The notes beneath the pieces were generated by a model. That model was not told the DNA's origin. It was given only the letters and a program-made list of their open reading frames with translations, and made no database searches. Of a DNA stretch of 64,000 nt, positions 44,401-52,300 are shown in pieces. The translations under genes were made by a program, and so were the position numbers. Each line of letters begins with the position of its first letter. The first letter of the stretch is position 1. Source of the stretch: an uncultured Bacteroidota bacterium (GTDB lineage Bacteria > Bacteroidota > Bacteroidia > Chitinophagales > Chitinophagaceae); NCBI GenBank assembly GCA_903824665.1, contig CAIJXT010000029.1, positions 1 through 64,000 on the forward strand, in the 5' to 3' direction.

Positions 44401-44478
44401 ATTCCGGTTCCGGGATTGTACTTTGTAAAGTTGTTTATTGGCAATGCTGTGGTTACTCAAAAGGTCATCAAACTATAA
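41416..44478 (+). CDS. Secreted phospholipase D-like protein with FN3 and T9SS domains
   Basis: The 1020-aa protein has a signal peptide and an N-terminal beta-sandwich module (about 25-195, strongly Thr/Ala-rich). A fibronectin type III repeat lies at about 200-285. Two PLD half-domains carry the HKD motif HNKIMIID at about 398 and HSKLLVAD at about 576. After each come GSTNWG and GSHNWS, the expected Asn/Ser parts. Two or three more FN3 repeats (about 650-930, each with a GLSP-x-T-x-YEFQVQAVC phrase) and a T9SS type A sorting domain (VFPNPTSGELTL) follow. It is probably a surface-released PLD-type phosphodiesterase or nuclease; the substrate is unknown. Confidence 0.92.
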   Translation: MIRSISVLFRFFVLLFLGFFFGPAGYSQVLTYTNNTAGTLATVAANVTATSLARVNGAATPGAPCGSGFSMSAFTNVTVYSAGLAAVEVSVTPNTGFTINITGFSAGLRRSASGPANVRYAYSTDGGATWIDQGTDQVPNNAACGITTTGTWTTPISVPAPLTLRFRIYGFNAPSASGALQLLNLVVDGTVAASAACAVPPGLTSTLTTPSSATLGWTAIPGALSYNTRYRPSGGTTWSFASSAGIATTISGLTAGTVYECQVETVCPSGTSGYSSSAFFTTTASGTGSASSGKIAIYFNHPVDTTVSTGQNAVYLNNAMADTIVAYINRAKYTLDIAMYSYNQSAGYANIAAAINSRVASGVRVRYIYDGSQANTGLALLSAGVHTFSSPTTSAYGIMHNKIMIIDANSSDPNDAIVATGSTNWGINQLNTDHNNQLFIQDSALAHAYLNHFNMMWGDTGTTPNTTLSKFGPFKTDLGAHIFTIGGKTVELYFSPADHTDSHIQSSINSANTDLYFGVFTFTIPTCANAIVSRNTSGVYTPGIVDENSSTGGTAYSILTSGLGSLMKTQTGATLYHSKLLVADPSNSCSDPLVLTGSHNWSNAADTKNDENIIIIHSDTIANVYYQSFHADYAALGGTLTPIAPCATTTCGTPTGLSVTSVATTTAILNWASLSGALSYNIQYRQAGSSTWSTTTAALNSVTITGLSPATACEFQVQAVCTSGTGAFSTITGFSTLALPCSVPSGLMVSGIDTDIATVSWIAVAGAVSYNVQYRAVGAGAWTTISAATNTITLSSLATATTYEFQVQVVCASGSSIYSAPSTFSTTAAPIVTTACPTPVAAAIPITNFTGSSCIFHWLPVIGAVSYNIRHHVVGSGSWTNASTVGTSAMITGLSPWATYEFQVQAVCSATSKSAYSGSSLFTTILPDGIDDIAADDTRSLSVFPNPTSGELTLSYRLRTSGTVSIGIYDLVGREILPVVTSAQQPMGEHLYKVSIPVPGLYFVKLFIGNAVVTQKVIKL

Positions 44479-44527
44479 GATACCGAACCCGGGAAGCATG
44501 CCTTAACGATTCTGTAATGCTGTAGAT

Positions 44528-44649
44528 ATTGCGCACTGCGAAGGAAAAATTCTGAGATGCGCAATCTGAAGCATAAACAATTGAAAATCAGCAGTTAGGA
44601 AATTTTGCGGCTTGTTATTTTTGCGCAAAAATTGCGCACTTGCTTCCCA
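44528..44649. repeat. 122-bp dispersed repeat, copy B
   Basis: It aligns without gaps to 45560-45681, with four mismatches in 122 positions. It starts and ends with ATTGCGCACT and contains an inverted TGCGCAA and the 14-nt palindrome TTTTTGCGCAAAAA (44618-44631). It lies between the PLD gene and the stop of the DUF2846-like gene, which is flanked by this copy and copy C in direct orientation. Confidence 0.9.
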
Positions 44650-44689
44650 CTTTGCATTGTGACAGTATGCCAGTGATTTGGGGTTCACT

Positions 44690-45412
44690 TCACTCGGCGT
44701 TGTTGGTTTCTTCCATATACTGTTGCCTGATCAGCTCTTCAATGCCATAGTATGTGGTGGCCATGTAGAAAGACGGACGGCCTACAAATAAACCAGTTAC
44801 CACAGCACAATTCAGATAGTAGACTTTGCCCGGTTGTATGTCGGCATCAATTGTTTCGCGGGCTTCGGTACGGCTCCATATTTTTGTTGGTCCGGTTTGG
44901 GTCAGTTTTATGTTGTATCTGTGCCCATTTTTCACCCGGCATACAATTGAGTCGTTCACATGCAGATTGAATTTGATTGCAGAACCATAATAGCTTTTGG
45001 GTCTGAAAACATACAGCAGTGCATAAGGCGCATTTTCTGGTATCTGGCTTTTCAGCACTGAGTCGACCATTCGCTTCCTGTTTGCGATGTAATCGCCAAC
45101 ATGCTCCAGATAAAAAACATCTGCTTCGATAATAATGTTGGATCTGAAGAGTACCGGGTACTTCACTTTTTGAATCACAATGGTATTCCCTTTTTTCTTT
45201 CCTGCTCTCTTTCCGGCTTTTTCAATGGCTTGGTCGTAGGTTTTGCCAGGCGATACACTAACACGAATACTGGTGATCTTTTTTGCAGTGGGCGGCAAAT
45301 CTGTACCGTCGCTGACCAGCATATTCTGCAAACCAGCAGAAGTCTGACACGGAGCCTCGTAGAAAGACAATGTACAAACCAGCAGTAATAGTAAAGTGAA
45401 GAAACGCCTCAT
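44690..45412 (-). CDS. Exported DUF2846-like protein
   Basis: The 240-aa protein has a signal peptide (about 1-22). The C-terminal half (about 125-220) has the DUF2846 pattern: APYALLYVFRPKSYYGSAIKFNLHVNDSIVCRVKNGHRY, then TEARETIDADIQPGKVYYLNCAVVTGLFVGRPSFYMA. DUF2846 proteins are envelope proteins of unknown function, often found with stress or surface genes. The N-terminal half (about 25-120) is not recognised. The gene lies between two direct copies of a 122-bp repeat, which might mark a duplication or an insertion of the segment. Confidence 0.8.
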   Translation of the reverse strand: MRRFFTLLLLLVCTLSFYEAPCQTSAGLQNMLVSDGTDLPPTAKKITSIRVSVSPGKTYDQAIEKAGKRAGKKKGNTIVIQKVKYPVLFRSNIIIEADVFYLEHVGDYIANRKRMVDSVLKSQIPENAPYALLYVFRPKSYYGSAIKFNLHVNDSIVCRVKNGHRYNIKLTQTGPTKIWSRTEARETIDADIQPGKVYYLNCAVVTGLFVGRPSFYMATTYYGIEELIRQQYMEETNNAE

Positions 45413-45559
45413 AGTAACGGGTTAAAATAAAAGATGATTGACTAACAGGTATAAAGGTACAGCAAAGTACTACGCAGAAACCGGTAACTGTTTTCAGTTT
45501 TCATAGCAGCCCGGGGCAAACAGCGCTTTGCCCGGCTAAAAGCCCCAAATGAGTGCGGA

Positions 45560-45681
45560 ATTGCGCACTGCGGAGGAAAAATTCTGAGATGCGCAATCTG
45601 AAGCATAAACAATTGAAAATCAGCAGTTAGGAAATTTTGTGGCTTGTGATTTTTGCGCAAAAATTGCGCACTCGCTTCCCA
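45560..45681. repeat. 122-bp dispersed repeat, copy C
   Basis: It is ungapped and nearly identical to copy B (44528-44649), in the same orientation. The 21-nt core is at 45650-45670. Further right, a 17-nt stretch at 45820-45836 is shared with the first copy's surroundings (23719-23735). The gene-free interval 45413-46272 also holds the perfect hairpin ACCCTG-N7-CAGGGT (45880-45898) and other palindromes, and no gene that I can support. Confidence 0.9.
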
Positions 45682-46112
45682 TGTTGTTTTGAAATTGGAG
45701 CCGGGTGTTTGGGGGTGCATAGCGATAGATTTCTGGTTTTTGGGTCTAAAGTTCGGGTGCAATGGCGGAGTGGGCAAACTGTTTGTTTGCGCTGTGCAGC
45801 CTGAGGTATATCAAGTGACGTATACGGTATATGATAAAAAATAGTTGCCGCTGTGGGCGCGGGTTTTGGGTGAAAAAGCACCCTGTTGCGCGCAGGGTAG
45901 GTTGTTGACTGATGGGCAGGTAAACGGGCCACCCGCAGGGCTATGCGCCTGATCAACAAGACAAAACCCGAGTAGTACTACTTTGCCCTATCGCTCGTAC
46001 TTTTTTTCTACAGCGAAAGAAAGTACCAAAAAAGCGCCGCCCTTTGCACTATCGCTGCGCGGGGCAAAGGGGTGGCTTCGGTTCTTCTTTCGTTAGGGAG
46101 CAGTGGATGTAA

Positions 46113-46148
46113 CAAGTGGGGAACACTTGCTTGTGCGTGAGGCACAAG
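46113..46148. repeat. Two adjacent perfect hairpins upstream of the GTPase operon
   Basis: CAAGTG (46113-46118) pairs with CACTTG (46124-46129). CTTGTGC (46130-46136) pairs with GCACAAG (46142-46148), which is followed by GTG so that CAAGTG recurs at 46145-46150. The stems could be alternative pairings of one RNA. They lie 125-160 nt before the operon and might be an operator, an RNA switch or a dispersed repeat. The flanking CTTTCTTTCG-like sequence resembles intergenic repeats I have seen in other genomes. Confidence 0.5.
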
Positions 46149-46241
46149 TGGATAAGACTTGCGCCAGTGGGGTTTTCGTCAATATATGCTTGACAATCTT
46201 GCATATTTTTCTTCTTTTCAGCAATGACATTAAAATAATAG

Positions 46242-46249
46242 TACATTTA
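46242..46249 (+). promoter_or_regulatory. Near-consensus -7 box for the GTPase operon
   Basis: TACATTTA matches TAnnTTTG except for the last base and lies 23 nt before the ATG at 46273. A TTTTC at 46215-46219, 22 nt upstream, could serve as the -33 element. Confidence 0.4.
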
Positions 46250-46272
46250 CATTTTATCAAAAAACAGCATAG

Positions 46273-47523
46273 ATGACAGATACTTTTCTACAATCCTTTT
46301 TGAGAACAGGCCTATTTGATATTGGTGACAGTGATGAACGATTAAAATGGCTTAAGCAGGCAATTGAAGCGTTACAAAAGAAATTGAGTGAAGATTATTC
46401 ACTAATTCCTGCTTATACTTTGATATCACTTGACCCAGATGTCTCCGACCAAGAACCTGTTTTAATCGACACGGAAGAAATAGTCACAATGTATTGGCAA
46501 GCATTGAGAGGTAAATACCCGGATATGCCACGGAATATACATAGAGGCGTTATTCTAAATGCTCTATACGCTGTCGGAGCCGCAGATGCGATTGCCGCAA
46601 GAATCATCTATTTAACTGGTACAAACTTTTACCCCTTTGCCAGACTGGGCCGAGAAGCTGAGTTGGTCTCAAATATGTTCTCGGAATTGGCAAACATCGC
46701 AGAGAATAATGCTGTTGAACAATGGTCTTATTTGAGTGAAGAACCGAACCTTAAATTGTCACCCTTAAAAATAACGGGACTTGCATTTGGCAAGGCTACT
46801 TTTGATGAGCCGACATTAAAAGCTGAACTTCAACGCGCTACGAATACCATACAGCCAGCACACAATCTGCATGCCTGGAGCGAACACTTCGGGACTAATG
46901 GGGCCGCAGCTATATCAAAAGTGATAAATTCTGCATTCGAGAGTTTTTCAAATTCTGTTTCTCCTTCAATAATTGAAGCTCCGCTCAATAAATATTTTAC
47001 TGATTTCAAAAAAAGCTTGGATGCAAATTTAAAAATCGCCATCTCTTCGTTAAACGCTGTTGAGCAACGTAGCAAGCTCCTTTGGTGGAAGGAGACGCTG
47101 TATTCCTCGTCTTTGAAGAAAAGTTACCGACAAATAGATAGCAGTTTACGGCCAATGATTATGTGTAGCGATCTAAATGACTTGTTACCTGAGATAACTC
47201 CCATCAGTGTCGATTATTTACTGAAGGATACTTTGTATCTACTTAACGAAAAACAAGATGAGCAATTGACTTTTTTGCAATTCTTTAGTGCAATCGACAA
47301 CAAGGAGAAAAAGGAAATAATAAAAGAGTATTTCGTTGAACTTGCCGAACAGGATGGAAGGATAACGATGACCAATTTTGTTAATTTGTTTGCTCACGAG
47401 CGAGTTACCGTAGAAGATTTAAAGGAAAAAACAGGAATCGATAAATCAGCATCAACCACGCTGGGAAATATTGCCGTTTCCATGTTGCATGATTTATTAG
47501 TTAACCGTCTAATTTCAGAATAA
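46273..47523 (+). CDS. All-helical first protein of the GTPase conflict operon (GASH-like)
   Basis: The 416-aa soluble protein is predicted nearly all alpha-helical, without signal peptide, and has no enzyme motif. It resembles in size, position and composition the GTPase-associated system helical (GASH) proteins described computationally for GTPase-centred conflict systems. The assignment is from memory of these families plus operon layout. A plausible role is a scaffold or sensor that holds the two GTPases and the effector. Its stop codon is followed after 1 nt by the ATG of the next gene. The base composition is clearly AT-richer than that of neighbouring chromosomal genes, consistent with transfer. 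Confidence 0.75.
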   Translation: MTDTFLQSFLRTGLFDIGDSDERLKWLKQAIEALQKKLSEDYSLIPAYTLISLDPDVSDQEPVLIDTEEIVTMYWQALRGKYPDMPRNIHRGVILNALYAVGAADAIAARIIYLTGTNFYPFARLGREAELVSNMFSELANIAENNAVEQWSYLSEEPNLKLSPLKITGLAFGKATFDEPTLKAELQRATNTIQPAHNLHAWSEHFGTNGAAAISKVINSAFESFSNSVSPSIIEAPLNKYFTDFKKSLDANLKIAISSLNAVEQRSKLLWWKETLYSSSLKKSYRQIDSSLRPMIMCSDLNDLLPEITPISVDYLLKDTLYLLNEKQDEQLTFLQFFSAIDNKEKKEIIKEYFVELAEQDGRITMTNFVNLFAHERVTVEDLKEKTGIDKSASTTLGNIAVSMLHDLLVNRLISE

Positions 47524-47524
47524 T

Positions 47525-48496
47525 ATGTCCGGCAAATGTTCTCATTCCGGCTGTCCAGACCCGGATAATATTGGTTGTAATGTTGAAGGACATTTACGGC
47601 TAACCGATTGTCGTTACTATAATAAAAGCGATGGAGACCAGAAGAGTTCTGACGATGCTTCCGGTGATTTATTACGTATCTCTTGGACCGGCAACTCATT
47701 GGGATTAATGGATCTAAACTTCTTAACCGCCTGCTCCAGGCCGATACTCATCGGGATTACAGGCGTTGCAAGTGCCGGTAAAACTTCTTTTCTTGCGTCG
47801 CTCTATTGTTTATTGAGGAGTGGACGACGTATTGGTGAATATAGCTTTTCCGGCTCATTAACGCTCTACGGATGGGAGGACATTGCTTGGTTCTTAAGTT
47901 GGAAAGACAACAGCAACATTCAGTTCCCGCCACACACAACGAACAATTCTGGTCGCGTACCTGGATTATTGCATCTTGCCTTAAGAAACCAACAAAATGA
48001 GAAAATTGATATTATACTTACTGATGCTCCCGGTGAGTGGTTCGATCATTGGCGCAACAATACTCAGAGTGAAAATGCGAAAGGTGCCAGATGGATACAT
48101 GAACATTGTGATGCCTTTTTATTGTTCGCTGATTGCGAGATGATGGCAGGAGCTAAAAGAGGATATGCAAAAATGCAACTCAATACGGTGTCAGATAGAA
48201 TTGCAGAAAATATCGGCAACCGCCCTCTCGCACTTATTTGGTCGAAATCGGACATTGTTGTTAACAGTTCTACTAAAGAACAAATCCTTACCCACATTGG
48301 TGAAAACCAATTCGAGCATTTCCAAGAATTTGAGACCAGCGTTCACGAGGGTGATGATGGAAGGTTTCATCAGGGAATCTGTAATGCAATACAATGGGCA
48401 ATGGAAAAAGTAATAAATAACGAGAATATCTTAGCTAGTTCTGAAACTGTGATCTCAAATGACATGTTTCTTTCAAAAAGGCAGATAAATGAATAA
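47525..48496 (+). CDS. P-loop GTPase with N-terminal Cys/His cluster (DO-GTPase2-like)
   Basis: The 323-aa protein starts with a possible zinc site: C5, C10, C18, H23 and C29. A TRAFAC-type GTPase domain follows, with Walker A GVASAGKT (80-87), the Walker B/G3-like TDAPGEW (about 161-167) and a G4-like WSKSD (about 240-244, in place of NKxD). This is the pattern of the second GTPase (DO-GTPase2) in predicted two-GTPase conflict systems. It probably binds and hydrolyses GTP as a signalling switch, perhaps paired with the next protein. Its end overlaps the start of the next gene by 8 nt, so translation is coupled. Confidence 0.8.
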   Translation: MSGKCSHSGCPDPDNIGCNVEGHLRLTDCRYYNKSDGDQKSSDDASGDLLRISWTGNSLGLMDLNFLTACSRPILIGITGVASAGKTSFLASLYCLLRSGRRIGEYSFSGSLTLYGWEDIAWFLSWKDNSNIQFPPHTTNNSGRVPGLLHLALRNQQNEKIDIILTDAPGEWFDHWRNNTQSENAKGARWIHEHCDAFLLFADCEMMAGAKRGYAKMQLNTVSDRIAENIGNRPLALIWSKSDIVVNSSTKEQILTHIGENQFEHFQEFETSVHEGDDGRFHQGICNAIQWAMEKVINNENILASSETVISNDMFLSKRQINE

Positions 48497-49331
48497 TAAT
48501 ATCTTGGTAATTGGTGGCCCGAACGCGGGTAAGACCCATTTTGGTGGCCAGCTTTATGGACGGTTGAACAGCCGTAAGTTCAGTTATCGCATAGACCCTA
48601 ACAATCGACCTGCAGACCTCACCATCTTCGAAGACGTGATCAACAAGTTGTCGGAAGGGATAAGAGCCGGTCATACTGAGGCCTCTGCGAACAGGAGTAT
48701 AGAACTCAAAATTGATGATGAAAAAGGCAACAAGATTACATTGGCTTTTCCGGACTATGCAGGAGAACAAGTAAAGGAAATCGTTTCAACAAGGAAACTA
48801 AATGCCCTTTGGCAGAATTACATAAAGAGCAGTACCACTTGGATAATGTTTGTCAGATTGGATGAAATCAGCGAACTGGAAGACATTGTCAATCGAGGTA
48901 TTCCTGCGCCGGAGGAAATAGTTCGAAGAAATGCACAACCTCCCCCCGTAAAGATTTCGGATGCAGCCCAATTTGTCGAACTGCTGCAAATTTTGCTATA
49001 CGTAAAGGGAATTTCAACACTCCATAAAACAAATCTGCCAAAACTTTGTGTACTGCTCTCTTGCTGGGATACGCTTGGTGTTGATGATGGGACGATTCCA
49101 GAGAAACTACTTGAAGAGCGCGTACCACTTTTGCATGATTTTGTGAAAAACAACTGGGCCTCAGAGAGTTTTTCCATATTGGGACTTTCCTCAACTGAAA
49201 GAACATTGAGCGATGAACCAGATGAAGAATATATTGACAAGACGCCAATAAGCTTTGGCTATTTCGTTATGCCGAGTGGTATAGAGGAAAGAGACCTAAC
49301 GTTATTAATTTCGAATTTCATTGGAAAATAA
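48489..49331 (+). CDS. Second P-loop GTPase (DO-GTPase1-like)
   Basis: The 280-aa protein has Walker A GGPNAGKT at residues 9-16, a G3-like FPDYAGEQ at about 85-92 and a G4-like SCWDTL at about 195-200. This is typical of the first GTPase (DO-GTPase1) of predicted two-GTPase conflict systems. The ending VMPSGIEERDLTLLISNFIGK has the PxGIExxDL phrase common to it. It is expected to work with the preceding GTPase, possibly as a heterodimer that gates the effector. The reading frame overlaps the next gene by 11 nt; the next gene uses TTG as start. AT-rich like the whole operon. Confidence 0.8.
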   Translation: MNNNILVIGGPNAGKTHFGGQLYGRLNSRKFSYRIDPNNRPADLTIFEDVINKLSEGIRAGHTEASANRSIELKIDDEKGNKITLAFPDYAGEQVKEIVSTRKLNALWQNYIKSSTTWIMFVRLDEISELEDIVNRGIPAPEEIVRRNAQPPPVKISDAAQFVELLQILLYVKGISTLHKTNLPKLCVLLSCWDTLGVDDGTIPEKLLEERVPLLHDFVKNNWASESFSILGLSSTERTLSDEPDEEYIDKTPISFGYFVMPSGIEERDLTLLISNFIGK

Positions 49332-52300
49332 AAGTATAGTTGTCCATCAAGCATATTACGGAGAGGTTAATCGCTCGCATTCATGTATTAATTCTACCAT
49401 TGCATCTGATAAGGATTTAAACTCCTTTTTGCTAACCTTTACCGACAGACCTGGAGCTATACCCCCAGGTGTGCAACTGGCACCATATTTATCTGGTGCT
49501 CCCTATTCTAACTTCTACATTTTTACGAAGACCATTCCTGATGCGCGGGCATCAAGGTCTGGAATGGTCTTTACTCATGCCTTAATAATAGATTTTGGCA
49601 CCATAACTCTAGTCAATAATCTCGAGCCGTTTTTCTCGCTCTTCGTAAATGAAGTACCTCATGATAAAGAGAACCTTGAAGCGCTTAAGATATCATATAG
49701 CCCTATTGCAGATCCGATAAGCAGTCTTAGCCCCAATTACGTTATTGAAAGCCTTGCTGCATTATTAAACGGGGAATCGCCCATTTTATTTTCTGGTACT
49801 TTTGACACATTTAAAGTAGTTCTACAGGCCATTTGGATCGTACCTATACAGGCATTTAGAAATGGAATACGATTTAGAACAAGTTTCACTCCGTCAGACA
49901 TTGAGAGCATTTCCAATTTAACTATTGTAAATATCCAGCAGCCATTTATCCCAAAGTGGTCGGGAAAGAAGATAATTCTATCAGAAGTAACCCGCGGTGA
50001 CCATATTATTACTGACCAGGAAGCTTACATGCTTCATTCTAATGGTGACAGCCCCTTTGCCAAATTTCTGGTTGGACTACAGTTAGATGCCGTTAACCTT
50101 CAAAATATACGGTTTGCCAGTGAAATTTATGACACTTATAAGGCTTTGGATTCCATTTCGGACGGCGATAAAGTAAGACAGGCAATACGGATTATTTCAA
50201 AGATTTCACCATCCCAAAGTAACGGTATACACATAAAGGAGCAATTTATTTCAAAACTCATTGGGCTATATGAATCTGGTGTAGATACAAATCTCAAAGC
50301 GCTTAGGAATGTCACTTGGTCAGCGTTTGAAAATGGTAGTGAGAGAATGGCTTTACTAATTAGTAAGGTAATTGAATTAGGTGACGATAATATTACAGAA
50401 TCGAATACAGATGTATCTGATACCCTCATTTTATCGATATGTGAAGAACCCTATAATTGGTGGCATCAGGCTGTTCAACTTGCTTTCAAAAAGGTAATTG
50501 GCAAGTCAATTCAACCTTATTTACCCGTAATATGGAGTGTGATTATTAAGTCTGAAAATTCGTTAAAAACTATGCTGTCTTTAGTTCCGGATACCGCCAG
50601 AAATGGTGAGGAAATGAGAATGAGCATACCAAAACGAATAAGTACACAAATAGGCTCTGATTTGTATGATAAGCTACTACATTTTGTCGCGAGAAAGAAA
50701 TGGTACATGTTTTATGCAGATTTAAATCTTTTACGTTTAAGTAAAATAGATACTTTGCTTGCACAGATTAGTGTCGAAAAGCATTCAACGATAGACCCCG
50801 CAAGCGGGGTAAAATATGTCGCGGATCAAATCGAAGATGGCGAACTTATTGGAATGACAATATCGAATTGCCAAAAAGAACTAATACACTTGTCTGTTGA
50901 TAGAATATCGAGAACAACCTCTTTATTAAAGAGTATTGAAGTGCAGAATAGTTGTTGGTTGGAGATATGGGCGTCAATTCTTGACGAAGTAAAGAACATA
51001 AGTTATGGAATTGCAGGCGAAGAAAAGCGCCTGGTGTACTTAGTACTTGACCAAATCGTACAAGGCAAACAAATTCCTGACACGATTATCAAATATATTA
51101 GTGTATCTGAATTTGCAAATATTTGCGAATATCCACAAAGGGTGACTATTTGGAAGCGGCTCCCTTCCCTGTACGTTGGGAGCTTCAAGGCTAAAACTTT
51201 GGAAGATGTACTTAGATCTTTTTTAAAAGGACAAATAAATACTGATGATATCGAACAAGATCTTGTGCAGGAACTTACCTCAGATAAATTTGTGTCGAAG
51301 TTCTTAGCAACTAACAGAAATAATTTATCCCTGGTTGTTCAACTATTTGACTCTTTCAGTGGATTGAAGGACGAGTATCTCTCTGAATATATTAAAAACT
51401 ATCGAAGTAATTTATCCAATGAAGAAGCCGAAAATCTGGGGGAAATGGTTAGCCGTCGGCAATATAGAGCAGCTGCCACAAGCATTTATAATAAGTCAAC
51501 CCATAACTCGTCCTTCAAAGGCGCATTGAAATTCTGTGGCGATTTAGTAAAATACGACTGGTGGGGTTCTTTCTTTGGAAGCCGAGATACTGCACATTCG
51601 TATCCATCAAGCAGGGAGCAGACAACAAAATCCGGAATACTTCCTGTAACTGTTGTGCTTACCGCTATCAAAGAGGAATATATGGCTGTGAGAGAGCACC
51701 TTACTGATATAAGGGAGCATAACGAGCGGGATACTATTTATGAAGTTGGGGTGTTTATTGCAAATGGAAAAGAGAGAACTATTGTATTCATTCGAGAATG
51801 TGGTGCCAGAAATACAACGTCTGCACAGGAAACGGAGAGGGCAATTCGTAGTTTTCAACCAAGGATAATATTGTTTGTTGGCATAGCCGGTTCAAGAAAA
51901 CCAAATGATTTCAGAGTGGGGGATGTGATTTTTCCTGAAAAAGTTTATTCCTATGAAGGCGGGAAGGCCACAGAAACGTCATTTAAATCCAGACCTGATG
52001 CAGTCGCGCCATCTTTTAAATTGCTTGAAAAGGCAAAAAGTGTTAGACTGAAAGATGAATGGAAGGAGGTGATTAATGGAAAATATCCGGATTCAGTCAA
52101 AGCAGATATTGGGATCATTGCATCTGGCGAACAGCTAATAGAACATCACAGTTCTGAGATTGGCAGAATATTAGCAGATCATTATAATGATACTTCGGCA
52201 GTAGAAATGGAAGGGTATGGATTTTTGAAAGCGGCTCTAAGGCAAGGTGGACCATCTAATTCTGTACTTGCAGGAGTCGTAAGAGGAATATCTGATATTC

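Noticed and set aside
45627-45959. Minus-strand frame of 110 codons over repeat copy C
   Set aside because: It runs across the dispersed repeat and has no plausible protein character.
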